DNA from: Cercophora sp. LCS_1
Taxonomy: Eukaryota > Ascomycota > Sordariomycetes > Sordariales > Lasiosphaeriaceae
Assembly: GCA_036250225.1 (NCBI GenBank)
Contig: JAPZLL010000022.1
Coordinates: forward strand, 434,001 to 498,000
DNA length: 64,000 bases
Reading direction: 5' to 3'
Under the pieces are notes generated by a model that was not told where the DNA came from, did no database searches, and saw only the letters and a list, made by a program, of their open reading frames with translations. Positions within the stretch are counted from its first letter, which is position 1. Each line of letters begins with the position of its first letter. A program made the position numbers and the translations under genes. Below, one piece after another: positions 20,861 to 32,100 of the stretch.

Positions 20861-22806
20861 GCACCGCAGCGTAACAATTGAAGTCCCCCTGCCAATTTAT
20901 TAGAAACGGAAACATTCGATAACATGATTGGTGATACACTAGCTCTATTTCGAGGGTCACATTGGGACACTCCCTCCTAGGCTGCCCATCGTTGACAGGC
21001 GGAGCGAACGCCAAAGACCGCTTCAGCTTTGATGTCTTAGGCAGGCGAAATCCTGGTCAAGCCACACAATTTTTGCACTCAGGACTGATAGCCGTGGCTG
21101 CTTGAGCTGGGGCAATGCGTAACGATTCCCTACCTGACGCAGGTATGCACTTATTCGAGGCAGCTGCCAAGACGGCTGTCTCAAGAGTCATGGTGGGAGA
21201 GACAAGTACCTCATGGAGATCGAGATTCTGCACATCTCGATAGTGCTGCACCTGCAGTGTAGAACACGAATCGGAGCCTGCGAAATTAAACCGAGCGTTG
21301 GAAGTCTGAGCACATGACAGCGTCGAAGCTCGGTCTATTAGTGATCGCGACCATTCTGCGTACTAGTTGCATGCAGGCAGCTCTATTATACGACCCGAAC
21401 TTGGCAGTACTGTAGACGAGTCAAGAAGTATCCAACATGACTGGGAGAAGGGATGGGGCCTGGAGATGAAGTGGCACACTGCGGCCATTTTAGTGGGTGG
21501 CAAACCCTGCCTAGCTGGAGGTGGATGGGCGGCGTGGAGGAAGGGTGGTAGTCGTCTCTTTCTACCACCCGCTACCCATGCAGCATCGCTTCTTCCGCGG
21601 GGTCGGAGGTTCTTCCGGCCGAAACCTCGGCGTTTACCTGTAGATCTAGGCGATATGTCACATTGGTCAGCTGCTATTAGTTTTGGTGTTCGGTGTAATC
21701 CAGGTATTTGACCGTTGAGGTCGCACAGTATGGCGATTCTCCCACTGCCTCGGTTCCCGGCTTCCCACGTTCAGCGTCGGGTCAAGCAGACAACTGATAA
21801 GACCCGAGGGGCTTGATCGTGCGCGAATATGTTGTGACATAGATGATATCATTGTCTCTGGGCAAGCCTAGATCCAAAACACAGTCAGTCGGGACTAAAC
21901 TGCCCGATGCTCTCACCGAGGCGTCTTGAAGAGCATCACGACAACCATATCATGGGTGGCCGCCTTGGTAAGGACTCAGAACGGCCACACGCACAAGAAG
22001 AACCTCGCATGGGAACGCAGCTGTTCTCGTGTCTTGTTGTAAGAGATGTGGCTGTGGTGATGTGAAATGGGCGGGAACGCCGCCGACCGTCGCACAACCT
22101 GGGAAAGCCAACTTTTCTCTCCGTCGCACGACATTGGGCGCCTTCCTGCTTGGGACGCATGTACAGGAACCGGTGAGGTAGTCGTGGTGGGGTTTCTGGC
22201 TCTCTCGCTTGGGGCTATCTTGTGTCTCTCGGCACGGGTGAAAAGGGGTGGGACGTCCTGATCTCATCCGCCATCCGAACCACAACCACGTTTTTTTTCG
22301 GGAGGAATTACTGCAGCCTAGATGTTTGCTAGGACTGAGCACATTTCACGGCAGGATTAGAACTGCGGGCGGAGAGGTTACCCCTGCAAGATCCCGAGAG
22401 GAAGGCGCGCCCCTCGCTGTTACCGGTCGTCCCTTACCGGGATTTTCAGCTGCGGTTTCTCATCTCGCAGATCACGCGCATGGGACAACGACCGCCACGT
22501 TGCGTCCTGACGTCGACTCGTCCATAGGGCTGATGGACGGGTGATTTCTTCCACTATTTTCCATGCAGCAGAGCCTCGCTGTCGCTTATCGTTTCTCTCA
22601 TTGCTTGGCGCACGCTACAACACGGAGCACATGCTTGCTGTATGTCCTCCATCTTGTATCAGCGTGCCCGGGCGGCTTCGGCTTTTGGCTGCTTGGGCCC
22701 GAGAGGCGGGCGTATAAGAGCCGGAGGCCCAGCGTGGAGTTGCTGTTACCCCTCTGCTCATACTAGTTGAGTTCTGATTACAAGCACCAAAACATTACAC
22801 ACCCTG
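20861..22806. other. Intergenic, promoter side of the Myb gene
   Basis: Just under 2 kb without a convincing gene. The part next to the reductase fragment may contain its unrecognisable N-terminal remains. The last part holds the Myb promoter with a TATA-like element. Confidence 0.4.
22713..22717 (+). promoter_or_regulatory. Possible TATA element of the Myb gene
   Basis: TATAA inside GCGTATAAGAGC lies 90 bp upstream of the Myb start codon at 22807, a usual distance for an ascomycete core promoter. Confidence 0.35.
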
Positions 22807-23970
22807 ATGGACCCTCTGATTCCGGTGATCTACATGCCACAAGCTGCAGCGAGAACAGAACATCCAAAGCCCCGACAGGTGTGGACCCCTGATGAGGATC
22901 GGATTCTCTCCAGCGCGGTTGCCAGGGGTATGCTTTGACGGCTCCACTCTGTCCTACTCGAACTAACATATGAGCAGAGACTCCTCGGAATGGCACCATT
23001 AGCTGGCACAAGGTCGCCGCCTATCTCCCGGGCCGAAACAACAAAGACTGCCGGAAACGATGGTATTACAGCGTGTCACACACCATCAAGAAAGGCTCTT
23101 GGGACAAGGAGGAAGACGAGAAGCTTATCGAAGCTGTTGCCAAGTATGGTCCGCGATGGAGTAGAGTTGCTGCCGTTGTCGGGTCTCGCAACGGTGATCA
23201 GTGCTGGAAGCGGTGGTATGACTGTTTGGATCCCCGGATTGACAAGAGTCCCTGGACAAAAGAGGAGGTGAGTTATGGCAGATTCAAAATCTTGGAAAGA
23301 CAATCTGTGCTGACTGCTTTCGTAGGACGCGATGCTGGCCAATGAGGTAGCCACAAACGGACGAAACTGGTCCGAGATTGTCAGCAAGCACTTCCCCAAC
23401 CGTACGTCCTTAGCGGCCAAGAACCGTTACAGCGTACTTGAACGAAGGCGGGTTGCCCCAACAAAGAAGCCGTCGAGTCACCAAGAACCGTTACCAGTCA
23501 TCGCCCCCGCTGCCGACTCCTCAACACCGAGCATATCAGTGACGGGCTTCGACGCTGTCAAGACCGAACACCTATGCCAGTCTCCAGCATCATGCGACTT
23601 TTGGCTCCCTGACACAAGCACCAGCGGAGCTTCTACGCCGTCGTTCATATCGGACTTGGAATGGAATGCGCTAAGCCCGGCCTCCTCGACCCTTCTCTCG
23701 TCGAGCCCAGCGCAGGGGCTGAGCAGCAACTTCACTTCTATTACGTACTCTTCAAGTCCATCTTCAGCTGGGATGTTTCAGGAATACGACTTCAACGACC
23801 TCAACGACTACTATGCCGACAACAACAACACCGGCATTTACACAGGAGGCCAGAACTTGATGGACATGACTTCCGCGCAAGGCACAATGAGCACCGTGGT
23901 TCGAAATTCCTCGTGTCAGACAATGGGAAGCGAGTTTCTTTATCCTTATTATGGAACCTGGGGGAGTTAA
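22807..23970 (+). CDS. Myb-type transcription factor with three Myb repeats
   Basis: Exons 22807-22927, 22978-23267 and 23326-23970 give 351 aa; introns are 50 and 58 bp. Repeat 1 (about 25-75) reads VWTPDEDRILSSAV...ISWHKVAAYLPGRNNKDCRKRWYY. Repeat 2 (about 79-130) reads KGSWDKEEDEKLIEAVAKYG...WKRWYDCLDP. Repeat 3 (about 132-180) reads SPWTKEEDAMLANEVATNGRNWSEIV...AAKNRYSVLERR. Spaced tryptophans are kept in each repeat, so sequence-specific DNA binding is expected. The rest is Ser/Thr/Pro-rich with an Asn/Asp/Tyr-rich stretch (NDLNDYYADNNNTGIY), possibly an activation domain. Fungal Myb proteins of this form include developmental regulators such as FlbD and BAS1-like factors. This one cannot be placed in either group from the sequence alone. 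Confidence 0.88.
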
Positions 23971-24464
23971 CAACAGTGGATGGCGTAGGAGCGAGTGTGG
24001 CGCCTGGCTGCGCAGTGTCTTTGTTTACTTTCTCCTATTTGAGGGGCTGTGGGTCGGTTTGGCATTGGGTTTGGGTTTAGGCATCGGGTTGCTATTTGTG
24101 AAATCTTTACTATGACATGAGATCACGAGTTGTTATATGCGTACAATGTTTCTTGACTGAGCATGATTTCATACATAAAAGAGGGAGTGTCTCTGGCGTT
24201 CAAGTGCGAGTAACCCTAATCATAACCCTAACCCTAGCTAAGATTTGGCGGGGTGTCGACAAGGATCAGCCGCCAAGGCGCCCACGCCGCGGTGGGGAGC
24301 TGTCACGACCCGGAAGCTTGATCGGCACACGACTTTAGGTTCAACAATCCGATTTTGGAACCCAGCAGCATTACATTTGCGATACTTACAGACAACCCCC
24401 TGTCTAGTCATTGCCTAGTTGTATCTTGAGCTCCACAATCCCACAACTCCTCCAATCCGCGACA
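23971..24464. other. Myb 3' flank and SPT8 promoter
   Basis: A 494 bp gap between tandem genes. It contains the telomere-type repeat at 24211-24236, described separately, and otherwise nothing that I can name. Confidence 0.5.
24211..24236. repeat. Interstitial telomere-type repeat (CCCTAA)n
   Basis: TAACCCTAATCATAACCCTA is followed by ACCCTA, giving three CCCTAA/TTAGGG units with one degenerate spacer. It lies about 230-255 bp upstream of the SPT8 start codon. It matches the telomere repeat of filamentous ascomycetes and also the telo-box bound by TRF/Tbf1-like factors in promoters. Confidence 0.8.
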
Positions 24465-26540
24465 ATGGACGACGAGTACGCGAGCTCAGAGAACGAGCAC
24501 GATGAGCTTATGGAGGAAGCCGAGGATCTCGAGCCTGAGAACGACGCCGAGGAAGATAACGAAGAAGAGGAGGAAGAACAGGAGGAGGCCGAGGAGCCAG
24601 AGCAAGAGGCCGAGGCGGACCCAGAACAAGCAGAGCCCGAAGCGACCGAGACCGTCGACGAGACGACCCGAGTTGACCCTCCCCCCGGCGAGGGCAGCGC
24701 CGATGCCCCAAGTGTTGCAGCGTCACGCGCCTCTGTGCCGCCAGCGAGCCCAGCGGGTTCAGTAAAATGGCGCCCAACAGTCCGGCCAGAGTACTATACG
24801 GCCAACATGTACGATATTGTGCCGACCATGGCTGCCCCCCAGGCGACCAGCATCAACGCCATCTCCATCACACCCGACTTGCGGTACTGGATGACGGGCG
24901 GGTCTGACGGCTACGTGAGGAAATATGATGGCATTGGGACCATCAATGGAAAATCTCAGCTCACCGTCGCGCAAAGACATCCGTTCGTGGATACCGTGAC
25001 GAAAGCTGGTATCCTGATGAGTTACTGGGAGAACGAGGAACCGGCGCCACCCAACGCGCGCCCCGAAGACCGCGTCCTGTCGCCCGTGTACAGTTTGGCA
25101 GTTCACAAAGACGCTCTCTGGCTGCTGAGCGGTTTGGAGAGTGGCGGCATCAATCTCCAGAGCGTTCGACACGACGAGGGCAAGAGGATCCACTGTCTTC
25201 GCGGCGACGGGGCCCATACAAATGCTGTCAGTGTGCTACAGCTAGCACCCGACGAACAGAGCGTGCTGAGTGGAAGTTGGGACAAGTCCATTCTGGACTG
25301 GGATCTGAACACCGGGGGGATCCTCCGTCGTTTCGAGGGAAGCGGAGGCCAAATATCGGCCATTGAGCCGCGGCCTGCCGTCGGAGCTCCAGTCCCAGCC
25401 GAGGCCAGCGAAGTCGACGTCCATGACATGTTTGACAGCAGCAACGCCAAACCGCTGCCCAATGGCTTTTTCCATGACGAGTCTACCAATGGGGCAGGCC
25501 CATCTGGAAAGAGCAACGGTGGCAATGCGGCCCACCCGTCTTCGGATCATGAGTCGCTCTTCGGGAGTCCCGCTGGCTCGCTGTTTGGAGACAATGATAC
25601 GATGGGTGGCGGCGGAGCCTTTGGCAATGACGACGACGACGAGTTCAGTAGGGCCATGGCCCTCGATGATTCGAACAATAACGGCCTCGGCAGTTCGTCC
25701 GACTTCCCCATGGGCGATGCGGATGCGCCGCCTGGCCAAGGGCTCGACGGCCCATCTACAGGTGCACCAGGGCCTGGCGCCGGGGATGAAGGCGGCGTTG
25801 ACGGAACGCTTCCAGGTGGGAGCGGCACTCAGGATGTCAAGATGGACTCAACCCAAGACATGCAGTCGCTGCCTCCCACCCAAGTGAGGGAACAAATTGT
25901 TGAAGCAGAGGCGCCGATACACCCCGCCAACCTCTCACCCTCCTTGACCTTCAACTCTGCTGGCGCGCCGAACCCACACGATCCCACCCAGGCATCGCCG
26001 ACTACTTTCCTCTCGGCTGCTATGGACGGCACGATCCGTCTTTGGGACCGTCGCGTCCAAGACCCCGTTGCGCGCATCGGCAATCGGCGCGGAGTGCCGC
26101 CATGGTGCATGGGTGCTTGCTGGAGCCCCGATGGTAACTGGATTTATGCCGGCCGCCGCAATGGCACGGTTGAGGAGTTCAGCATTCACAAGGCGCGCAG
26201 CGGGTGGCAGCCCGAGCGGGTGCTCAAGTTTCCTCCCGGAAGCGGAGCCGTCAGCTGCGTCCGGCCCATGATGAACGGGCGACATCTCGTGTGTGCGTCA
26301 CACGATATCTTGCGACTCTACGATCTCCGCGAAGACAAAACCCGCGATGACAAAACAGCGCTCAAGCAGCACTCTAAGGTGCCGTTTATTATTATCCCCG
26401 GCCCACCGAGAGCCGGTGTCATATCGAGTCTCTACGTTGATCCGACCTCCAGGATCATGATCACAGCGGCCGGTAACAGGGGCTGGGATGGCACTTCGAC
26501 CGAAGTGCTGATTGGCTACGAGATTGCCGTTGGTAAATAG
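24465..26540 (+). CDS. SPT8: SPT8 homologue, WD40 subunit of the SAGA coactivator
   Basis: A single exon of 691 aa starting MDDEYASSENEHDE. A long Glu/Asp-rich N-terminus (about 1-90) leads into the SPT8 signature VRPEYYTANMYDIVPTMAAPQATSINAISITPDLRYWMTGGSDGYVRKYD. More WD40 blades follow (SPVYSLAVHKDALWLLSGLESGGINLQSVRHDEG, AVSVLQLAPDEQSVLSGSWDKSILDWDL). A long Gly/Asp-rich insert (about 300-490) interrupts the propeller before the last blades (FLSAAMDGTIRLWDRR, WCMGACWSPDGNWIYAGRRNGTVEEF). SPT8 helps SAGA engage TATA-binding protein. The insert and acidic N-terminus are of the kind seen in fungal SPT8. The start was set at the ATG at 24465; the frame is open upstream without another ATG. 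Confidence 0.93.
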   Translation: MDDEYASSENEHDELMEEAEDLEPENDAEEDNEEEEEEQEEAEEPEQEAEADPEQAEPEATETVDETTRVDPPPGEGSADAPSVAASRASVPPASPAGSVKWRPTVRPEYYTANMYDIVPTMAAPQATSINAISITPDLRYWMTGGSDGYVRKYDGIGTINGKSQLTVAQRHPFVDTVTKAGILMSYWENEEPAPPNARPEDRVLSPVYSLAVHKDALWLLSGLESGGINLQSVRHDEGKRIHCLRGDGAHTNAVSVLQLAPDEQSVLSGSWDKSILDWDLNTGGILRRFEGSGGQISAIEPRPAVGAPVPAEASEVDVHDMFDSSNAKPLPNGFFHDESTNGAGPSGKSNGGNAAHPSSDHESLFGSPAGSLFGDNDTMGGGGAFGNDDDDEFSRAMALDDSNNNGLGSSSDFPMGDADAPPGQGLDGPSTGAPGPGAGDEGGVDGTLPGGSGTQDVKMDSTQDMQSLPPTQVREQIVEAEAPIHPANLSPSLTFNSAGAPNPHDPTQASPTTFLSAAMDGTIRLWDRRVQDPVARIGNRRGVPPWCMGACWSPDGNWIYAGRRNGTVEEFSIHKARSGWQPERVLKFPPGSGAVSCVRPMMNGRHLVCASHDILRLYDLREDKTRDDKTALKQHSKVPFIIIPGPPRAGVISSLYVDPTSRIMITAAGNRGWDGTSTEVLIGYEIAVGK

Positions 26541-26935
26541 GAAGGAAAACGGGCGTCAAGATAAGACTGGGGAGAAAAAGCGGGCTGTTTTAGTGTTCTT
26601 TATAGCGGGTTCTGCATGTGTTTTGGTTTTATACCCCGTATGGACGGCGTTGTGGTGTCGCGGTCCCGGTGGTTAGGTAAGGTATCATTTCACAATTCAC
26701 AGCCACCTAGGCGGCCTCATGTTACCCCGCATTGGTTGCCTTCTCCCCTTGTGTGGTGGACTGTTGTAGCTTTGCGCTCGGGGGAGTAGACTAGGAATGT
26801 CAATTGCCTCAAGGTAGGCAGTGGCGAGGGTAAATGTACTCCCATGTATTGTGCACAGGAATCAGCATGCCCCCTCCTCCGATGCCCACCCACAGCTCAG
26901 ACAACTGACACTCCATACTCATATACTCGACCAAA
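26541..26935. other. SPT8 3' flank and HET gene promoter
   Basis: A 395 bp gap between tandem plus-strand genes. I see no specific element. Confidence 0.5.
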
Positions 26936-28672
26936 ATGAGTGAGCGTTTTCGATACCTCCAGCTGAAATCAACTTCCAAGATTCGCCTTTTGCGACTCGG
27001 CAAAGATGTCGAGGCGCGGGGAACCATCATCCACACTGAGTTGGCCGAAGCCCCTGAATTCGCAGGGCTCTCATACTCGTGGGGGAGGGGCGTCTACACC
27101 AGCGAGCTACACCTCGCCAACGACCGCACGCTTCTCATCTCACCCACCGTCTTGCAGGCCATTTCCCGCATAAAGGCTCTTGGACGATACGAGTATCTAT
27201 GGATCGACCAGATCTGCATCATCCAGGCCGATCTCGAGGAGCGCGGCCACCAAGTTTCGCTCATGGCCGACATCTACACAACCGCGAGCCACGTCTTTGT
27301 CTGGCTCGGCCCAGACGACCAAGGCCTCGCACCAAAACTCACACGCATGATAGACCTCTTCGTCCCTCCGGCTCCTCCGGACCGACACATCTGCATCTCC
27401 CGCATGGACTGCTCCGACCTCCTCCGCACCCAAGCCGGCCGCTCCCACCTCGGCGCAAGCCCGCCCCTCAACACCCCCGAGCTCACCACCATGTCCGCCG
27501 TCCTCTTCACCCCATGGTTCATCCGCGCCTGGGTCGTCCAAGAAGTCGCCCTAGCCCGCAGCGTGACCCTCCTCCTCGGCGCCCTCTCCATCCCCCTCCC
27601 AACCTTCTCCTACCTGGTCAGCCTAACCGCCCTGACGGACCGCGAAACGGGTGGTCGCCTCCGCTACACGCCCGGCTTCGAATGCTTCCACCGCACCCTG
27701 CACCAACGCGAACAATACCCAACCCCCAACCTAGAGCCCCTCCTCCCCTTCCTCTCCCGTCTCGCAGGCCTTACCTTGGCCACCGACCCGCGTGACCTAA
27801 TCCACGCCTTCACAGGCCTCTACAAACACCCGCACGGCCTCCTCCTCACGCCGGATTACACCCTCCCCGTCGAGGCAACCTACCAGCTCGCAGCCAAAGC
27901 CATCGTCGCCACAACCGGTACTCTATCCATCTTCTCGGCGGTCAACGGCCCCTCGCCCTCCTGGTCCCCAGACTGGCGCCACCCGTTACCAGCCCGCCCC
28001 TTCCGCAACGGCCCCACAACGCCGCGTTTCGACGCATGCCGTGGTCGTCCACACGTCACAAACCCAAACGAGACGCTCGACAAACTCACAGTGCGGGGAC
28101 GGATCATTGCGTCCATCGCTCACGTTTTGGCGCCCCTGAATTCCGAGTCCCATGATAATGTTTACAAACAACTACCCCTTGACGAGATATACACCTCCCT
28201 TCGCGGGGTACGGCATAGAGCTTCGGCACCGCTGACATATGAACGGATCCTACGCGTGATTTTGGCAGATGGTTCTGGACGGAGAGAGTTCGCGGCTACA
28301 GTGGAGCCGGAAAAGCAGAGGCTGACGGGTGCGAGGGTGCGTGAGTTTGTTGAAGCGTGGGAGGCGAAGGGGATGGATCTAGGGTATGAGAATACGGCCA
28401 AGAAGATAGAGGATGATGCGAGGGTGTTGAGTGGACACTTGAGGGTCACCGAAGGGAGGGTGTTGGTTGCGAGTGAAGGCGTCAAGGAGCTGGGGTTAGC
28501 GGTCAAAGGGACGGAAGCTGGGTATGTGGTTTGTATTCTGGACGGTGCAAGGATGCCGATTGTCGTGACGGAGGTAGAACAGGAGTGGAGTGTTGTGTGT
28601 GAAGCCTTTTGGGAAGGGGCAATGTACGGCGACACTGACGGGGGGAAGGGCAGGGACTTTGTTTTGGTTTAA
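26936..28672 (+). CDS. HET-domain (heterokaryon incompatibility-type) protein
   Basis: A single exon of 578 aa. The N-terminal 130 residues carry the three HET blocks in order: FAGLSYSWG (42-50), LWIDQICIIQ (88-97) and YTTASHVFVWLG (114-125). After the domain come FTPWFIRAWVVQEVALA and LTLATDPRDLIHAFTGL, both usual in long HET proteins. HET-domain proteins trigger cell death after fusion of unlike individuals in several fungi, but most family members have no tested function. There is no obvious C-terminal partner such as WD40, NACHT or ankyrin. Base composition changes sharply inside the gene: up to about 28080 the coding strand is very C-rich at wobble positions, and after that it is G-rich. 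The neighbours are housekeeping genes, not a known het locus. Confidence 0.92.
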   Translation: MSERFRYLQLKSTSKIRLLRLGKDVEARGTIIHTELAEAPEFAGLSYSWGRGVYTSELHLANDRTLLISPTVLQAISRIKALGRYEYLWIDQICIIQADLEERGHQVSLMADIYTTASHVFVWLGPDDQGLAPKLTRMIDLFVPPAPPDRHICISRMDCSDLLRTQAGRSHLGASPPLNTPELTTMSAVLFTPWFIRAWVVQEVALARSVTLLLGALSIPLPTFSYLVSLTALTDRETGGRLRYTPGFECFHRTLHQREQYPTPNLEPLLPFLSRLAGLTLATDPRDLIHAFTGLYKHPHGLLLTPDYTLPVEATYQLAAKAIVATTGTLSIFSAVNGPSPSWSPDWRHPLPARPFRNGPTTPRFDACRGRPHVTNPNETLDKLTVRGRIIASIAHVLAPLNSESHDNVYKQLPLDEIYTSLRGVRHRASAPLTYERILRVILADGSGRREFAATVEPEKQRLTGARVREFVEAWEAKGMDLGYENTAKKIEDDARVLSGHLRVTEGRVLVASEGVKELGLAVKGTEAGYVVCILDGARMPIVVTEVEQEWSVVCEAFWEGAMYGDTDGGKGRDFVLV

Positions 28673-29198
28673 TGGAGATGTCAGTATCACATGAAAGCCG
28701 CAGTAGGCACAAACGCTATTTTCTACAGGAATTGGCTCACAGCTATCGGCGTCTATGGAACTTTTTACCTCCCGTCCATGACCTCTAGCCCCTTGCCAAA
28801 TCATCTATCCTAAAGCGGCAGAGAGTTACTTGACCCCCTAGCATCCCCATGCGGCCGAGAACTAGCGACCGGAAGTCTTTTGGGTCATTGCCACATTACC
28901 ACTGGCTGGCTCGTATATCGCTCGTCTCGGAGGTGTAGCAACATGTATCCCACGGCTGAGATGCTTCCCCTAACACCCATCATATCGTAGACAACGAAAC
29001 AAAAAGCCATCAGTCCTGCTGAAGAGCAGACTCTCGACAAAACTTTCAAAAATACCAACAACTCCAGATCCTCCCATCAACCGTCAGCAAAACCTAATCC
29101 AATCCAACCCAAACATTTCGTACGTTAGAAGACCCAGCTTGATCGACTTGTGACCCAGAGTCCACCGTGCCTCAAGTCTTGTCAAAGGCGAGATGAGA
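28673..29198. other. Intergenic between convergent HET and NF-X1 helicase genes
   Basis: A 526 bp region between two convergent genes, which should hold both polyadenylation regions. No further feature seen. Confidence 0.5.
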
Positions 29199-32100
29199 TC
29201 AGAACTCGATGAGGTCTTCCTCCCCCGCAGTCTGGCTGCTCTCAGCCGACAGCCAAGGAATAGGTTCAGCCTCCGACAAAAGATCCGTCTGAATGCGACC
29301 AGCGCAAGCCAGGGCGCCTGATCCAGTGGGTTGGCTTTCGCCAAGTGACGCCCACATCGTATTTGTAGTAGTGGTGACATCTTCAAAGTCGACAAGGATT
29401 TGCTGACTGCCACTGCGCGTCGTAGCCGGAGACGGAGGTGCCGCTTGGAAGTTCCCGGCTTCCGACGCCGTCTTGGTCGGCGAACACGTAAGGGGTGTCA
29501 GCGGGAGTCTGTAAGGATACACTGGGGCGGTATCCGGTCGGTGCTGGATCCAATGCCAGTTCTCAGGGGCCTCGGAGGGAGCACTGCGGACGTCGGGAAA
29601 TGACGCAGACGGCGTCGATGGCAACTTCTCCGTGTCCACAGGGGGACCGCGACCTGTGGCCGGCAACAGCTCCAGCTGTGTTACATTTCTTTTCCCACGC
29701 TCACGCTCATAGTTGAGCTGGTCAATCTTAACCACCGTCGTCGGCCGGTAGACGTCCTTGATCATGGGCGGTTTCGCATCTGTAGCGCGCACAGCCTTCT
29801 CCTGCGCTCTTGCCCCGATGATTTCCTTTCCGAGCTGCTCGTCATGCTTGGCGACATTATTGGTGTACAGCTTCCACTTTTCCTGTGTCGAGGATTTCGC
29901 AGGCTGAGGATGGCGGTGGTTGCTACCAACGGGAACAGCATTCAGGTTTCGACCATGCAAAAATGCCCGGGGCCTAGTTGGGAGACCTTGAACTGAAGGC
30001 TTCGGAGCTGGGCCGTTGAGCTGGCCATATATCTTCTGGCGGACAAGTTCCGTCTTCAAAAGGACCGACTCGCCGGTCTCTTTGAGCAAGTGCTCTTCAA
30101 GGGTGAGGTTGCTTTGGCCCAGCCGCTCCAACATCGCTGCCCTCCTGGCGTCACTCTCGGCTTTAGTTGTCTCGAACTGGTCGCAATCGCAGTAGCATTC
30201 TTCCCCACACCACTTCTGGCAGCCATGTCCGCATTCGAGCCAATTTGTGCAAGGTTCGCTGCAGCGAAGATCCTGGTGAGGTGACCTGGAAGCAAAGACG
30301 TGTTAGTATTATGATGATGGGAGAGGGGTTCAATAGACTTACGGATGACACATGATTGTGCATTTATGTCCACAGGGGCGAGTTTGCCCACAGGGTTGGC
30401 TGCAGCCGCCAGAGTTTCTGGCCCAGTCGTCAAGAGTCTTAATCCAGACACTCCTCCCGTGATTCTGGCATTCCAGTTGGATACCACGCCGACGATCAAC
30501 AGCATGCTGATTGGCAAAGCCGTTCCAGGTATTGGTCCAAATGTCGCCAGATCTAACGCCGGCAGTGACGACATTCTCAACGTTCCCGAAAATGTAAAAG
30601 CCACGACGAGCTCGGCTGATGGCAACGACAGCCCGGCGCTGATCTTCGAGAAACCCAACAGATGGTGCTTCCCTGGCGCGAGGGCTTCGGACAAGTGAGA
30701 GTAGGATCACGTCGTTTTCTTTGCCTTGGTAGGAATCCACCGTGCAGACATTGAACTTTTCATGGGGTAACCCCGGGTGGCGGTTCAGGATCTCGAGAAT
30801 AACTCTGCGCTGGCCAGTGTAAAACGTCAGAACGGTGATCTGCTCTGGTTTTGTGCCGTTGTTCACCAGATACGTGAAGAAGTTTGCCACCATGTGGGCT
30901 TCATCCTCATTGAACTTGCTATGATCCGAGTTGGTTTGCTCAGGCCAGCTATGGTCGAAGAACCAACAGTTGCGTCCACCCATACCGGGAATGTCGGGTC
31001 GATTTTCCTTCATTCTAACCAGCGGGTGATCGGTGAGCTCGGGGTATACGTGACTCAAGATGGACCGTAACTCGGGTCTCATACGGCGCTGGACCTTCAG
31101 CATGGTGAAGGGCATGCCAATGTTGACCATGCGCTGGAACAAAGAGATGTCAATGTTGTAGGGAGGTTGCCCTAGCCACTGGACGTCGCAATGCGGCGCG
31201 AGTTGCTCATGATCGCCAACTAACACCAACTGTTGGATCGATGGATACAGTGCAGACACGATATTGGCCTCCCGTGTTTCCGATGCTTCCTCAACAAGAA
31301 GGGTTCGAGGCGAAAGAGCGGAAATAAGGGCCCGGTATTTCGTGAGGCCAGTGGTGGTGCACCCGATAACGTCGATGTTCTCGCTTCGCACCAGACCCGC
31401 GTCCTGTTTGTTGCGGAGTCTTGCTTCTTCTCGGCAAAGTCGAACATTCTCGGTGATTTGCTTTGAGAACTCCACTCGCAGTACTGCTAGCAACTTGGCT
31501 TGGAGGTGCTTGTAGACTGCGCCTCTGTTGTTGACAGGTATCGTAAAAAGATCCGGCCTCTTGAGCTCCCTCTCTGCAGTGCGAGTCCAAGAAGTAAGGT
31601 GAGAAGGCTCTTTACCGGTCCAGACATGAGCCAACTCGATCAAGCGCCCCTTGATTCTGTCTTCGTCCTCTTCGTCATCGGCGATGTTTTCGGCTTCTCC
31701 TTCAGACAGCTCATACTCCTCCTCCTCCTCCTCGGGCAACTGGTAGAACTCAGGGGCTTTGTGGCGGTCTCGGAGAATCTCGGCCCTAATGCGGCTCTCT
31801 CCCAGCCAAAGACCGAAAGGCCCCAGTTTCTCAGTATCGGGGTGACATTCCATTGACTCGTCAACCAAGGAATCGTATTGCTCTTCTGTGATGATACCCC
31901 TGCCGAGAAGGGCCTCGGGGTCAATCAGGCTGTCTCCGAAGGCGTGGTCAACCAAAGACTGAATCCGATTGATGTTTTCCTGGCGACGGGACGCGAAGTC
32001 TCTTGTTGCTTTGTCCATGGGAAACTTGGCTCGCGACCGCAGATTATAGATCCCATGATCCTTCATTTCCTGAGTTGAGGCTCGCCCACCAACCCGGAGT

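Noticed and set aside
26936..28672. A fungal incompatibility gene cluster around the HET gene
   Set aside because: The neighbours are SPT8 and an NF-X1 helicase, and no NLR or paired death effector is adjacent.
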